A stretch of 18,948 nucleotides of DNA, taken from contig JAJYFI010000005.1 in NCBI GenBank assembly GCA_021790955.1, positions 1-18,948 of the forward strand, written 5' to 3'. This DNA is from a bacterium. GTDB taxonomy: Bacteria; Elusimicrobiota; Elusimicrobia; UBA1565; UBA9628. The notes under the pieces are model-generated. The model saw only the letters and a list, made by a program, of their open reading frames with translations. It did no database searches and was not told where the DNA came from. Every line of letters starts with the position of its first letter. Position 1 is the stretch's first letter. Positions 1 through 8,327 of this stretch are shown piece by piece. The position numbers and the translations under genes are program-made.

Positions 1-831
1 CCCGACCGCGTCGTGGTCGGCGCCTCCTCCAAGCGCGCGGAGAAGCTCATGCGGGAGCTCTACGCCCCCCTGCGCGCCCCGGTCCTCGTGGTCGACCCCA
101 AGTCCGCCGAGCTCATCAAGCACGCCTCCAACTCGTTCTTGGCGACCAAGATATCCTTTATCAACGCCGTGGCCGAGCTCTGCGAGAGGACGGGAGCCGA
201 CGTGACGGAGGTCGCGCGGGGGATGGGCCTCGACCGCCGCATCGGCCGCCACTTCCTGCGCCCGGGGATCGGCTTCGGCGGCTTCTGCTTCCCCAAGGAC
301 CTCGACGCCTTCTACTGGATCTCCAAGAAAAAGGGCTGCGACTTCGCCCTCCTCAAGGCCGTCCAATCGATCAATGAGCGCCAGAAGGCCTGGATTCCGA
401 GGCAGGTCGAGGCCCGGCTTTGGAACCTGGAGGGAAAGACCGTCGGGCTTTTGGGGCTTTCCTTCAAGCCCAAGACCGACGACCTGCGCTTCGCGCCCAG
501 CCTCGACGTCGCCCAGGCCTTGATCGCGCGCGGGGTGCGCGTCCAGGCCCACGATCCCGTCGCCATGCCGAAGGCCCGCGCGCTCAAGGAGTTCAAGGGC
601 GTCAAGTTCTGCCGCGGACCCTACGACTGCGCGCGGGGAGCCGACGCCCTCGCGATCGTCACCGAGTGGCCCGAGTACGCGGATCTCGATTTGACGAAGC
701 TCGCGGACCTCATGCGCAACCCCCTCCTCCTCGACGGGCGCAATCTTCTCGACCCCGAACGCGCCCGGCGCGCCGGCCTCTTCTATGCCGGCGTCGGACG
801 CCCCGAAAAAATCGGCCCTTCGACGCCATGA
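1..831 (+). CDS. ugd: UDP-glucose 6-dehydrogenase, C-terminal part (5' end outside window)
   Basis: Oxidises UDP-glucose to UDP-glucuronate with two NAD+ in the cytoplasm, supplying nucleotide sugar for envelope polysaccharide. The reading frame is open from base 1 and starts mid-domain (PDRVVVG), so the N-terminal Rossmann domain lies upstream; 276 residues are visible of a family usually near 430-450. Seen here: the central helical region (KHASNSFLATKISFINAVAE), the catalytic-cysteine loop GFGGFCFPKD with Cys at bases 286-288 (the usual Ser before Cys is Phe), then the C-terminal UDP-binding domain with GLLGLSFKPKTDDLR. The GTG at base 13 is an internal codon rather than a start. The stop overlaps the next gene by 4 bases (ATGA), and that gene encodes the enzyme that consumes UDP-glucuronate, which supports the assignment. 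The related GDP-mannose dehydrogenase is the alternative, less likely in this context. Confidence 0.93.
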   Translation, partial: PDRVVVGASSKRAEKLMRELYAPLRAPVLVVDPKSAELIKHASNSFLATKISFINAVAELCERTGADVTEVARGMGLDRRIGRHFLRPGIGFGGFCFPKDLDAFYWISKKKGCDFALLKAVQSINERQKAWIPRQVEARLWNLEGKTVGLLGLSFKPKTDDLRFAPSLDVAQALIARGVRVQAHDPVAMPKARALKEFKGVKFCRGPYDCARGADALAIVTEWPEYADLDLTKLADLMRNPLLLDGRNLLDPERARRAGLFYAGVGRPEKIGPSTP

Positions 832-1766
832 GGCTGCTCATCACCGGCGGCGCGGGCTTCCTCGGAAGCCATCTGGTCGAGCGCTTCCTCTCGCGCGGAG
901 ACCACGTCACCGCCATGGACGACCTCTCGACGGGCCGCATCTCCAATATCGAGCCCTTCTTCCAGAACCCCCGCTTCATTTTCGTCAAGCACAACGTCGT
1001 CAACTACATCCACGTTCCGGGCAAGCTCGACGCGGTGCTGCATTTCGCGAGCCCCGCCTCGCCCGTCGACTACGCGCGCTTCCCGATCCCGACCCTCAAG
1101 GTGGGCGCCCTGGGGACGCACAAAGCCCTGGGCCTGGCCAAGGACAAGAAGGCGGTCTTCATGCTGGCCTCGACCTCCGAGATCTACGGCGATCCCCTCG
1201 TCAATCCCCAGCCCGAGTCCTACTGGGGCAACGTCAACCCGATCGGCCCCCGCGGCGTCTACGACGAGGCGAAGCGCTTCGCCGAGGCGATGACGATGGC
1301 CTACCACCGCGCGCACAAGATGCCGGTCCGCATCGTGCGCATCTTCAACACTTACGGCCCGCGCATGCGCCGCCGGGACGGCCGGGCGGTCCCCAACTTC
1401 ATCTGCCAGGCCCTCCGGGGGCGCCCTATCACGGTCTTCGGCAAGGGTTCCCAGACCCGCAGCCTCTGCTACGTCTCGGATCTCATCGAGGGGATCCTCC
1501 GCCTTCTCGACCGCGGCCCCCAGGAACCCGTCAACATCGGAAACCCCGACGAGGTCACGATCCTCGAGCTGGCCCGCCTCATCCGCAAGCTCGCGGGCTC
1601 GAAGGCCCCCATCGTCAACAAGCCCCTTCCGACGGACGACCCCAAAAGGCGCCGCCCCGACATCGCCCTCGCGCGGCGGACGCTCGGCTGGAAGCCCCAG
1701 GTGCCCCTTGAAGAGGGCCTGCGGCGCACCATCGAGCACTTCCGCAGCGAGCGCCCCGTTTTATAG
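828..1766 (+). CDS. uxs: UDP-glucuronate decarboxylase (UDP-xylose synthase), SDR family
   Basis: Converts UDP-glucuronate to UDP-xylose by NAD-dependent oxidation, decarboxylation and reduction in the cytoplasm. The 312-residue protein is a typical extended short-chain dehydrogenase: nucleotide-binding G7xxG10xxG13 (TGGAGFLGSHL), the UXS-type ASPASPVDY segment, ASTSEIYGDP with Thr116 and Glu118, the catalytic Tyr145-x3-Lys149 (YDEAK), RIFNTYGPRM, and the substrate loop GKGSQTRSLCYVSDLIEG. These distinguish UXS from generic epimerases. The ATG at 828 overlaps the upstream stop as ATGA, so translation is probably coupled and the two enzymes act consecutively. A 17-base gap with no clear Shine-Dalgarno separates it from the transhydrogenase genes. 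The symbol follows the family name; another NDP-sugar epimerase/dehydratase is the alternative. Confidence 0.9.
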   Translation: MRLLITGGAGFLGSHLVERFLSRGDHVTAMDDLSTGRISNIEPFFQNPRFIFVKHNVVNYIHVPGKLDAVLHFASPASPVDYARFPIPTLKVGALGTHKALGLAKDKKAVFMLASTSEIYGDPLVNPQPESYWGNVNPIGPRGVYDEAKRFAEAMTMAYHRAHKMPVRIVRIFNTYGPRMRRRDGRAVPNFICQALRGRPITVFGKGSQTRSLCYVSDLIEGILRLLDRGPQEPVNIGNPDEVTILELARLIRKLAGSKAPIVNKPLPTDDPKRRRPDIALARRTLGWKPQVPLEEGLRRTIEHFRSERPVL

Positions 1767-1783
1767 AATCCTCTCCGATCCGA

Positions 1784-2923
1784 ATGCCCCTGAGAATCGG
1801 AGTCCCAAAAGAGCCGGCCGCCGGGGAACGACGAGTGGCCCTCGTTCCCGAGACGGCGGCCCGGCTCGTCAAAGGGGGGATCGAGGTCCTCATCGAGAAG
1901 GGGGCCGGCCTGCGGGCCTCCTATCCGGACAAGTCCTACGAGGAGGCCGGCGCCGGCTTCGCCGGCGACCGCGCCGAACTTTTCGCCAAGACCGACCTTG
2001 TCGTCCAGGTGGGCCCCCCGACCCCCGAGGACGCGCGATCCTACGAGAAGCCGGGCGGCATCCTCATCTCCCTCGTCTATCCCGGCCGCAACCTCGACGC
2101 GGTGCGCGCCATGAATGAGGCCAAACTCACCGTCTTCGCCATGGATTTGATGCCCCGCATCTCGCGGGCGCAGGCGATGGATGTTCTGTCCTCGCAGGCG
2201 ACCGCGGCGGGCTACCGGGCGGCGCTTCTGGCGGCGGAGCTCTCCCCGCGCTTTCTTCCCATGCTCACGACCGCCTTCGGCACCATCCGGCCGGCGAAGG
2301 TCCTCGTCTGCGGCGCGGGCGTCGCGGGCCTGATGGCGATCGCGACGTTCCGGCGGCTGGGCGCCATGGTCGAGGCCTACGATGTCCGCGCCGCCGCCGC
2401 CGAGCAGGTTCAGAGCCTCGGCGCCAAATTCCTCGCCCCGCCGGTCGAGGCCTCGGGTTCGGGCGGCTACGCCCGGGAGCTGACCGAGGAGGAGCGCGCC
2501 AAGCAGCGCGAACTTTTGAGCTCGGCCGTCGCCGCGGCCGACGCCGTCGTCACCGCCGCGAATGTTCCCGGCAAGAAAGCGCCTCTCATCATCACCCGCG
2601 AGATGCTCCGCCGGATGCGCCCGGCCGCGGTCGTCGTGGACGCCGCCGCCGAGTCGGGCGGCAACTGCGAGTCGACCAAACCGGGAAGCCGCGTCGAGGA
2701 AAACGGCGTCATCATCGTCGGCCCCACCAATCTGCCCGGCGAGCTCGCCCATCACTCAAGCTACATGTATTCCAAGAACGTCGAGGCTTTCCTTAAAATC
2801 CTGATCGGCCCGGACGGACGCGTGGTCCCTCCCGAGCAGGACGAGATTCTGGGCGCGACGCTCTTGTGCGGCGCGGGGTCTCTCAAGCACGGGCCGACGC
2901 GGGAACTCCTGGAGGTGCGATGA
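1784..2923 (+). CDS. pntAA: NAD(P) transhydrogenase subunit alpha, part 1 (NAD(H)-binding domain I)
   Basis: Soluble NAD(H)-binding domain I of the proton-translocating transhydrogenase, which uses the proton gradient to drive hydride transfer from NADH to NADP+. The 379 residues begin MPLRIGVPKE..GERRVALVPET, characteristic of the alanine dehydrogenase/PntA N-terminal domain, followed by MDLMPRISRAQAMDVLSSQA, the dinucleotide-binding GAGVAG (about residues 177-182), DVRAAAAEQVQSLGAKF just after residue 200, and the VDAAAESGGNCE region. The length fits the split (three-gene) form, in which domain I and the membrane part are separate proteins. The stop overlaps pntAB by 4 bases (ATGA). The closest alternative, alanine dehydrogenase, is ruled out by the following pntAB and pntB genes. 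Confidence 0.95.
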   Translation: MPLRIGVPKEPAAGERRVALVPETAARLVKGGIEVLIEKGAGLRASYPDKSYEEAGAGFAGDRAELFAKTDLVVQVGPPTPEDARSYEKPGGILISLVYPGRNLDAVRAMNEAKLTVFAMDLMPRISRAQAMDVLSSQATAAGYRAALLAAELSPRFLPMLTTAFGTIRPAKVLVCGAGVAGLMAIATFRRLGAMVEAYDVRAAAAEQVQSLGAKFLAPPVEASGSGGYARELTEEERAKQRELLSSAVAAADAVVTAANVPGKKAPLIITREMLRRMRPAAVVVDAAAESGGNCESTKPGSRVEENGVIIVGPTNLPGELAHHSSYMYSKNVEAFLKILIGPDGRVVPPEQDEILGATLLCGAGSLKHGPTRELLEVR

Positions 2924-3222
2924 CCCCCGATCTCTGGGCGAGCCTTTACATCGCGATCCTGGCGGCCTTCACGGGCTTCGAGGTCATCGCCCGCGTGCCG
3001 GCGCTGCTCCATACGCCGCTCATGTCGGGCTCGAACTTCATCCACGGGATCGTTCTCGTGGGGGCGATCCTCGCCTTGGGCCGCGCCCAGACGCCGCTTG
3101 AAACCGCGATCGGCTTCCTCGCGGTCGCCCTCGCCTCCGCGAACGTGCTGGGAGGCTATGCCGTGACGGCCCGCATGCTCGACATGTTCGAGACCGGCAA
3201 GAAAAAGCCGGGCGCCAAATAG
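2920..3222 (+). CDS. pntAB: NAD(P) transhydrogenase subunit alpha, part 2 (membrane segment)
   Basis: Small integral membrane subunit that, with the membrane part of PntB, forms the proton channel (domain II). The 100-residue protein carries about three hydrophobic helices: a first around LWASLYIAILAAFTGFEVI, then FIHGIVLVGAILALG, then TAIGFLAVALASANVLGGYAV, ending in the conserved TARMLDMF. The SGSNFIHGIVLVGA stretch is typical of the family. The ATG at 2920 lies in an ATGA overlap with pntAA and has a strong GGAGG at 2911-2915. An earlier in-frame codon would extend it into pntAA, but the membrane protein clearly starts at MTPDLW. One base separates its stop from the pntB start. Confidence 0.94.
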   Translation: MTPDLWASLYIAILAAFTGFEVIARVPALLHTPLMSGSNFIHGIVLVGAILALGRAQTPLETAIGFLAVALASANVLGGYAVTARMLDMFETGKKKPGAK

Positions 3223-3223
3223 A

Positions 3224-4585
3224 ATGGGGTTCCTCGCGCGGATCGAGCCCCCGATTTACCTCGTCGCGGTCCTCTTCTTCATCCTCGCCTTGAAGCGCCT
3301 GAGCCACCCCGCCACGGCGAAGGGCGGCATCCTCTGGGCCGGCGTCGCGATGATCGCCGCCACTTTGGCGGCATTTTTCGCGCCGGGCCTGGGCCACCCG
3401 GGGCTCATCCTCGCGGCGATCGCCTTGGGCGGGATTCCCGCCTGGGTCCTCGCCGAGCGCGTGCCCATGACCGACATGCCGCAGATGATCGCGATCTATA
3501 ACGGCATGGGCGGCGGCGCCGCGGCCGCGATCGCCGCGATCGAGCTTTTAAGAACCCCTTGGACCCCGCTTTCCGCGCCTCTTTCCATCGTGGGAGGGCT
3601 CATCGGGACAACGTCATTTTCCGGCAGCGTGATCGCCTTCCTCAAGCTCCAGGGCTGGATGCGCTCCCGGGCGATCGTCTACCCGTTCCAGAAGCCGGGC
3701 AATCTCCTCGTCCTCGCCGCCTCCCTCGTCTGCGCGGGGATTCTCCTGCACGCGGGCGACAGATTCCTCGTCGTCCCCTTCCTCGCCCTGGGGCTTCTCT
3801 TCGGCCTCCTGATGACGCTCCCGATCGGCGGCGGCGACATGCCGGTCGTGATCTCGCTCTACAACGCCCTCACGGGGCTCGCGGTCGCGGCGGAGGGCTT
3901 CGCGGTCGGCAACCCCGCCATGGGCGTCTCCGGCATCCTCGTCGGAGCGGCCGGCACGCTGTTGACCCTGTTGATGGCGAAGGCGATGAACCGCTCCTTG
4001 GGGGACGTCCTCTTCGGCGCCTTCGGCGCCTCGGAGCAATCCTCGGAAGTCCAGGGGAGCTTGAAGCCCATCGAGCTTTCGGACGCGGCCGTCGCCCTGG
4101 CCTACGCCGCGCGCGTCGTGGTCGTCCCCGGCTTCGGCATGGCCGTCGCCCAGGCCCAGCATAAAGTGAAGGAGCTCATGGACGCCCTCGAGGCGAGGGG
4201 CGTCGCGGTCAAGTTCGCGATCCACCCCGTCGCGGGGCGCATGCCCGGGCATATGAACGTGCTTTTGGCCGAGGCCAACGTTCCCTACGACCGGCTTTTC
4301 GACCGGGACGAGATCAACGCCGAGTTCGCGACGACCGACGTCGCGCTCGTGATCGGCGCCAACGACGTGGTGAACCCCGCGGCCCACCGCCCGGGCAGCC
4401 CCTTGGCGGGCATGCCCATCCTCGACGTCGAGAACGCCAAGACCGTCATCGTGCTCAAGCGCGGCCAGGGGAAAGGATTTTCCGGCGTCGAAAACGAGCT
4501 CTTCTACCGCGACAACACGCGCATGCTCTACGGCGACGCCCAGGACACGGTCGGCAAGCTCGTCCTTGAGCTCAAGAAAGCCTGA
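3224..4585 (+). CDS. pntB: NAD(P) transhydrogenase subunit beta
   Basis: Membrane proton-translocating portion plus the NADP(H)-binding domain III of the transhydrogenase. The 453-residue protein has many N-terminal hydrophobic helices (to about residue 265) with the conserved DMPQMIAIYNGMGGGAAA and MPVVISLYNALTGLAVAAEGF segments. The C-terminal domain III shows PGFGMAVAQAQHKVKEL from Pro302, HPVAGRMPGHMNVLLAEA, and the NADP-binding GANDVVNPAA around residues 378-387. All three subunits are present and intact, so the complex should be functional. In this operon it could supply NADPH or rebalance the NADH made by the UDP-glucose dehydrogenase; that link is inference. Confidence 0.96.
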   Translation: MGFLARIEPPIYLVAVLFFILALKRLSHPATAKGGILWAGVAMIAATLAAFFAPGLGHPGLILAAIALGGIPAWVLAERVPMTDMPQMIAIYNGMGGGAAAAIAAIELLRTPWTPLSAPLSIVGGLIGTTSFSGSVIAFLKLQGWMRSRAIVYPFQKPGNLLVLAASLVCAGILLHAGDRFLVVPFLALGLLFGLLMTLPIGGGDMPVVISLYNALTGLAVAAEGFAVGNPAMGVSGILVGAAGTLLTLLMAKAMNRSLGDVLFGAFGASEQSSEVQGSLKPIELSDAAVALAYAARVVVVPGFGMAVAQAQHKVKELMDALEARGVAVKFAIHPVAGRMPGHMNVLLAEANVPYDRLFDRDEINAEFATTDVALVIGANDVVNPAAHRPGSPLAGMPILDVENAKTVIVLKRGQGKGFSGVENELFYRDNTRMLYGDAQDTVGKLVLELKKA

Positions 4586-4598
4586 CCCCAGTCAAACC

Positions 4599-6158
4599 AT
4601 GCGCCGGGTCGCAGCCGTCGTCGCCTTCCTCGCTCTGGCCGCGGCGGGCTGCGGCGGGATGAACTCCGAGCTTTTGGGAGCGGCCAAATCCGGCGACGCC
4701 GAAAGAGTCCAGGACGCGCTTCAGGAAGGGGCCGACCGGACGGGAGCGGCCGTCGAGATCGCGGCGTACCAGGGCCACCCGGACATCGTGAAGCTTCTTC
4801 TCGAAAAAGGCGCCGACGTCAACACGAAGGTCACCTGCCCCAGCGGAAGCGCCTTCATCGTCGAACGCTGCCCGCTCATCGCCTGGGCCTCCTCGCTCGG
4901 CCGGGCGGATATCGTGAAATACCTCGTCGAGCACGGGGCCGACGTCAACGCCCGCGGCGCCTACCGCATGACGTCCCTCCTTTTCGCCGCCATGGCCGGG
5001 GACGCGGACGTCATCCAGCTTCTTCTGCAGCACGGAGCCGACGCCAACGCCCGCAACGCCTCGGGCGCCACCCCCCTTATTTTGGCCTGCCGCGCGGGAT
5101 CCATGAAGGTCGCGCGCCTTCTTCTGACGCATGGGGCCGACCCGAACGCGTCGAGCCCCGTCGACGGGACGCCGCTGTTGGCCGCGGTCAAAAGCGGCCG
5201 CGAAGATCTCGTCCGGATGCTGCTCGTTCACGGCGCGGCCGTCACCACCGCCGCCCTCGCGGCCGCCGAGGACCGGCCCTTCATCCGATCCCTTCTCGAG
5301 GGCGCCGTCACGGGGAACCTCGCCATGGCGATGAGCCCCGGCGCCGCCCCGGAGCCCCCAGCCGCCCCCAGGGCCTCCGACGTCGACGATCCTTCCTTCC
5401 GCGACCGGGTTCATCCCCACGCCTACGCCGTCGTCATCGGCGTCGAGCATTATTCCGAGTCCCTCCCGAGAGCTCTCTACGCCGACCGCGACGCGCAAAC
5501 CATGCGCCGCTACCTGCGCGCCTTGGGCTACAAGGACAGGAACGTCCGGTTCCTCGAGGACGAACAAGCCACCTACAGCCAGATAAAGGCGATGATCGCC
5601 ACCTGGCTTCACAACCAGACGAGCACGGACCCCGGCGCGACGGTTTTCGTCTATTACTCGGGGCATGGGGCCCCCGATCCCGACTCCGGAGACGCCTATC
5701 TTCTCCCCTCGGACGGAGACCCTCAATATCTCAAGGACACGGCTTATTCTCTCAAGAGCCTCTCCCGGGATTTGGCCGCTCTGCCCGCGAAAAACGTCCT
5801 TGTCGCCCTCGACTGCTGCTTCTCGGGGGCGGGCGGACGATCCGTCATGGCCGCGGGCGCGCGTTCCGTCGCCGTGAGGATCGACCCCGGGCTCTGGTCC
5901 TCCTCGAACATGGGCGCGACGACGGCCGCGGGGCCGACCCAGATCGCGGGGCCGCTCGAAAGCCAGGGGCACGGCCTTTTCACGTACTATCTCCTCAAGG
6001 GGCTCAAGGAGAACCGAGGGCGCATCTCCCTCAAGGCGCTCTACGACTACGCCAAGCCCCGCGTCGAGAAGACGGCGCTGCGCGACGACAACCGCCGCCA
6101 GAGCCCCCGCCTTTTCGGCCAGGACGTCCATGTCACGCTTTCAGGAGGTCTCAGATGA
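4599..6158 (+). CDS. Ankyrin-repeat lipoprotein with C-terminal caspase-like (peptidase C14) domain
   Basis: Predicted envelope-anchored cysteine protease with a protein-binding repeat array; substrate unknown. The ATG at 4599 (13 bases after pntB) gives a 519-residue protein with a basic hydrophobic signal peptide ending LAAAGC, so Cys18 is a probable lipidation site. The upstream in-frame TTG at 4566 would bury that signal. Residues about 21-235 hold six or so ankyrin repeats (ADIVKYLVEHGADVNARG, DVIQLLLQHGADANARN and similar). A Pro/Ala-rich linker leads to the caspase fold from about residue 272 (HAYAVVIGVEHY). It has both catalytic signatures: YYSGHG with His356, and DCCFSG with the nucleophile at Cys407 (DxCxSG pattern). 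Neighbours are the transhydrogenase and an aldehyde dehydrogenase it overlaps by 4 bases. Domain calls are firm; lipidation and protease activity are inferred. Confidence 0.88.
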   Translation: MRRVAAVVAFLALAAAGCGGMNSELLGAAKSGDAERVQDALQEGADRTGAAVEIAAYQGHPDIVKLLLEKGADVNTKVTCPSGSAFIVERCPLIAWASSLGRADIVKYLVEHGADVNARGAYRMTSLLFAAMAGDADVIQLLLQHGADANARNASGATPLILACRAGSMKVARLLLTHGADPNASSPVDGTPLLAAVKSGREDLVRMLLVHGAAVTTAALAAAEDRPFIRSLLEGAVTGNLAMAMSPGAAPEPPAAPRASDVDDPSFRDRVHPHAYAVVIGVEHYSESLPRALYADRDAQTMRRYLRALGYKDRNVRFLEDEQATYSQIKAMIATWLHNQTSTDPGATVFVYYSGHGAPDPDSGDAYLLPSDGDPQYLKDTAYSLKSLSRDLAALPAKNVLVALDCCFSGAGGRSVMAAGARSVAVRIDPGLWSSSNMGATTAAGPTQIAGPLESQGHGLFTYYLLKGLKENRGRISLKALYDYAKPRVEKTALRDDNRRQSPRLFGQDVHVTLSGGLR

Positions 6159-7612
6159 AACCGATGTGGATCGGCGGCGAATTCGTCTCCGGGAAGTCCC
6201 GGATCAAGGTCGTCAACCCCGCGACGGAGGAGGTCGTGGACGAAACTCCGGACGCCGCGCCCGCGCAGGCCCGCGAGGCCGTCCTGGCGGCGAGAAAGGC
6301 CTACGAGGAGGGCTGGCGGCGCTCCACCGCGCACGCGCGCGCCGAGATGCTCCATGAAATAGCGCGCCGGCTCCGCGACAAGACCCGAGAGCTGGCGGCT
6401 CTTTTGACCTTGGAGGGCGGCAAGCCCCTGCGCGAAAACGTCGACGAGCTGGGCTGGACCGCCGCGTGCTTCGATTACTACGCCGAGATGGGGCGCAACA
6501 CCCGCGGGCGCGTCATCCCCTCGGGGGAGGCGACCCAGCTCAACCTCGTCCTGAAGGAACCCTACGGAGTCGTGCTCGCGATCGTCCCGTGGAACTACCC
6601 GCTGCTCCTTCTCTCATGGAAGGCCGCCCCGGCCTTGGCCGCGGGCAACGTCGTCGTCGTCAAGCCCGCGGAGCAGACCCCTCTTTCCACGTTGGCCTTG
6701 GCCGAGGTCTTCGACTGCCTCCCTCCGGGCGTCGCCAACATCGTGACGGGACGCGGGGAAACGGCGGGGGAGGCTCTGGTGCGCGATCCGGGAGTCGATT
6801 ACGTCGCCTTCACGGGAAGCCTCGCGGTGGGAAAGAGAATCGGCAGAATTTGCGCCGAGGCGGTCAAGAAATGCCATCTGGAGCTCGGCGGCAAGGACGC
6901 CTTCGTCGTCTGCGAGGACGCCGACCTGGACGTCGCGGCGAAGGCGGTCGCGTGGGCGAGCTTCCTCAACACGGGCCAGGTCTGCACCTCGGCCGAGCGC
7001 GTCTACGTCCACAAAAGCGTCGCCAAGCCCTTCACGGACCGTCTCGTCGGCTTCACGAAAAGCCTGCGCGTGGGATCCGGCCTGGACCCCAGGACCGACG
7101 TCGGCCCCATGATCGGCTCGTCGTACCGCCGCAAGGCGGACTCCCACGTCCAGGAGGCGCTCCGGCGCGGCGCGAGACTCCTGGCCGGAGGCAAGAAGCC
7201 CGCGCATCTCTCCAAGGGCTACTTCTACGAGCCGACCGTCTTGACGAACGTCGACCCTTCGATGGCCGTCATGCGCGACGAGACCTTCGGCCCGGTCTGC
7301 CCGGTGAGCTCCTACGGGAGCTTCGACGAGGCGATCCGGATGGCGAACGACTCCATTTACGGCCTGGGCGCCAACCTTTACACTTTGGACGCCAAGAAGG
7401 CGAAGCGCTTCTACGAGGAAGTCCAGGCGGGCACCATCTGGGTGAACGACCCTCTGACCGACAACGACGCGGGGCCCTTCGGCGGCTACAAAGCCTCGGG
7501 CGGCTCCAGGGAATTGGGGGAGGAAGGGCTTGAGGCCTTCCGGCAGTCCAAGCACGTCCACTGGGACTTCGAGCAGTCCCCGAAGCCGTGGTGGTATCCT
7601 TACGGCGTCTGA
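6155..7612 (+). CDS. NAD(P)-dependent aldehyde dehydrogenase (betaine aldehyde dehydrogenase-like)
   Basis: Oxidises an aldehyde to the carboxylic acid in the cytoplasm. The 485-residue protein spans the whole ALDH fold: VNPATEEVV near the N-terminus, the coenzyme/oxyanion Asn147 in VPWNYP, VVVKPAEQTPLS, FTGSLAVGKRI, general-base Glu243 in LELGGKDA, nucleophile Cys277 in NTGQVCTSAERV, ETFGPVCPV, and the C-terminal GGYKASGGSRELGEEG. The start at 6155 has AGGAGG at 6143-6148 with 6-base spacing and overlaps the caspase gene stop (ATGA). It closes the + strand operon. Its stop lies 13 bases inside the convergent glycine-rich gene, leaving no room for a separate terminator. The substrate cannot be told from sequence alone; betaine, succinate semialdehyde or gamma-aminobutyraldehyde-type enzymes are all possible. 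Confidence 0.93.
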   Translation: MKPMWIGGEFVSGKSRIKVVNPATEEVVDETPDAAPAQAREAVLAARKAYEEGWRRSTAHARAEMLHEIARRLRDKTRELAALLTLEGGKPLRENVDELGWTAACFDYYAEMGRNTRGRVIPSGEATQLNLVLKEPYGVVLAIVPWNYPLLLLSWKAAPALAAGNVVVVKPAEQTPLSTLALAEVFDCLPPGVANIVTGRGETAGEALVRDPGVDYVAFTGSLAVGKRIGRICAEAVKKCHLELGGKDAFVVCEDADLDVAAKAVAWASFLNTGQVCTSAERVYVHKSVAKPFTDRLVGFTKSLRVGSGLDPRTDVGPMIGSSYRRKADSHVQEALRRGARLLAGGKKPAHLSKGYFYEPTVLTNVDPSMAVMRDETFGPVCPVSSYGSFDEAIRMANDSIYGLGANLYTLDAKKAKRFYEEVQAGTIWVNDPLTDNDAGPFGGYKASGGSRELGEEGLEAFRQSKHVHWDFEQSPKPWWYPYGV

Positions 7613-8286
7613 ATGACGACCTGGCCGGGGGCGCCGTTGCCCCCGCCGAAATTCGGGAAGCCGCCGCCGCCACCGCCGCCGCCCGGGGGATTGCCGTTCC
7701 CGCCGGCGTTCCCCATTCCCCCGGCGCCTCCGTCGCCGCCCTCGGCGCCCTTGCCGCCGCGGCCGCCGACGTTGCCCGCGTTGCCGTCGCCGGGAGCCCC
7801 CCCGCCGGCCCCAGAGCCTCCGCGGCCCATGCCGGAGCCGCCCGAGCCTCCGGGGGCGCTCGCGATCGCCTCGCCGGTCGCCGCGCCGCCCACCAAGCTC
7901 GATCCCCCGTCCTCCCCGTCGCAGGTTCTGGCCCCGCCCTGCGTTCCCCCGGCGCCGACCGTCACGTTGAACCGTTCTCCAGGCACAAGCCCTTCTTTGC
8001 GCCCTTGGGCGTAGCCGCCGCCGCCACCACCGCCGCCGCCCGCGGAGCAGCCCTGGCCTCCTCCTCCCCCCGCCCCCCAGACCTCGACGGAAATGCTGGA
8101 GACTCCCTGCGGCACGGCGAAGGGGAAGGTCCCGGGCGTCGTGTAGCGCTGGAGAATCGGGTCCTTGGCCGCGCGAAGGGGGCGAAGGGGCGCGTTGCGG
8201 CAGCCGGCCGGGATCGTCTCCAAGGCCGTCAGGACGACCAGGAAGCGCGCGATCGGGGCAAGATTCACGAGGCTATTTTCTTCCAT
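7600..8286 (-). CDS. Exported glycine-rich domain protein
   Basis: Function unknown. From the ATG at 8286 the protein has 228 residues. A hydrophobic N-terminus (about residues 9-22) ends near PAGC at Cys29, an imperfect lipobox. A short linker precedes the hallmark entry into the glycine-rich domain, TFPFAVPQGVSSISVEVWGAGG, and then about 150 residues are dominated by Gly with scattered Ala and Asn, including a run of nine Gly. This domain type occurs in secreted and phage tail-fibre proteins, where it can form polyglycine helices; a surface or adhesive role is inference. It lies 41 bases downstream of the ferritin/VIT1 gene on the same strand. The same reading frame stays open upstream past 8286 into that gene, but no better start was seen. 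The proline-rich reading of the opposite strand is its antisense shadow. Confidence 0.78.
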   Translation of the reverse strand: MEENSLVNLAPIARFLVVLTALETIPAGCRNAPLRPLRAAKDPILQRYTTPGTFPFAVPQGVSSISVEVWGAGGGGGQGCSAGGGGGGGGGYAQGRKEGLVPGERFNVTVGAGGTQGGARTCDGEDGGSSLVGGAATGEAIASAPGGSGGSGMGRGGSGAGGGAPGDGNAGNVGGRGGKGAEGGDGGAGGMGNAGGNGNPPGGGGGGGGFPNFGGGNGAPGQVVIQTP

Positions 8287-8327
8287 GGCTCGGCCGCAGC
8301 GTAGAGCGCTCGCATCATTTTCGCCAA

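Noticed and set aside
783..1739. A long - strand frame opposite the UDP-xylose synthase
   Set aside because: Low-complexity Arg/Asp/Gly/Val composition with no domain; the + strand SDR motifs are unambiguous.
1762..1769. TATAGAAT as a possible -10 box before pntAA
   Set aside because: No acceptable -35 at 16-18 bases and it overlaps the end of uxs; pntAA is more simply read as part of the operon.
4572..6131. A 519-residue - strand open frame opposite the caspase lipoprotein
   Set aside because: It has no motifs and is a G+C-driven shadow; the + strand frame has a signal peptide, ankyrin repeats and both caspase signatures.
7613..8014. A 133-residue proline-rich + strand frame
   Set aside because: It is the exact complement of the glycine codons (GGN read as NCC) of the glycine-rich gene, whose frame carries a recognisable domain entry and an N-terminal hydrophobic segment.
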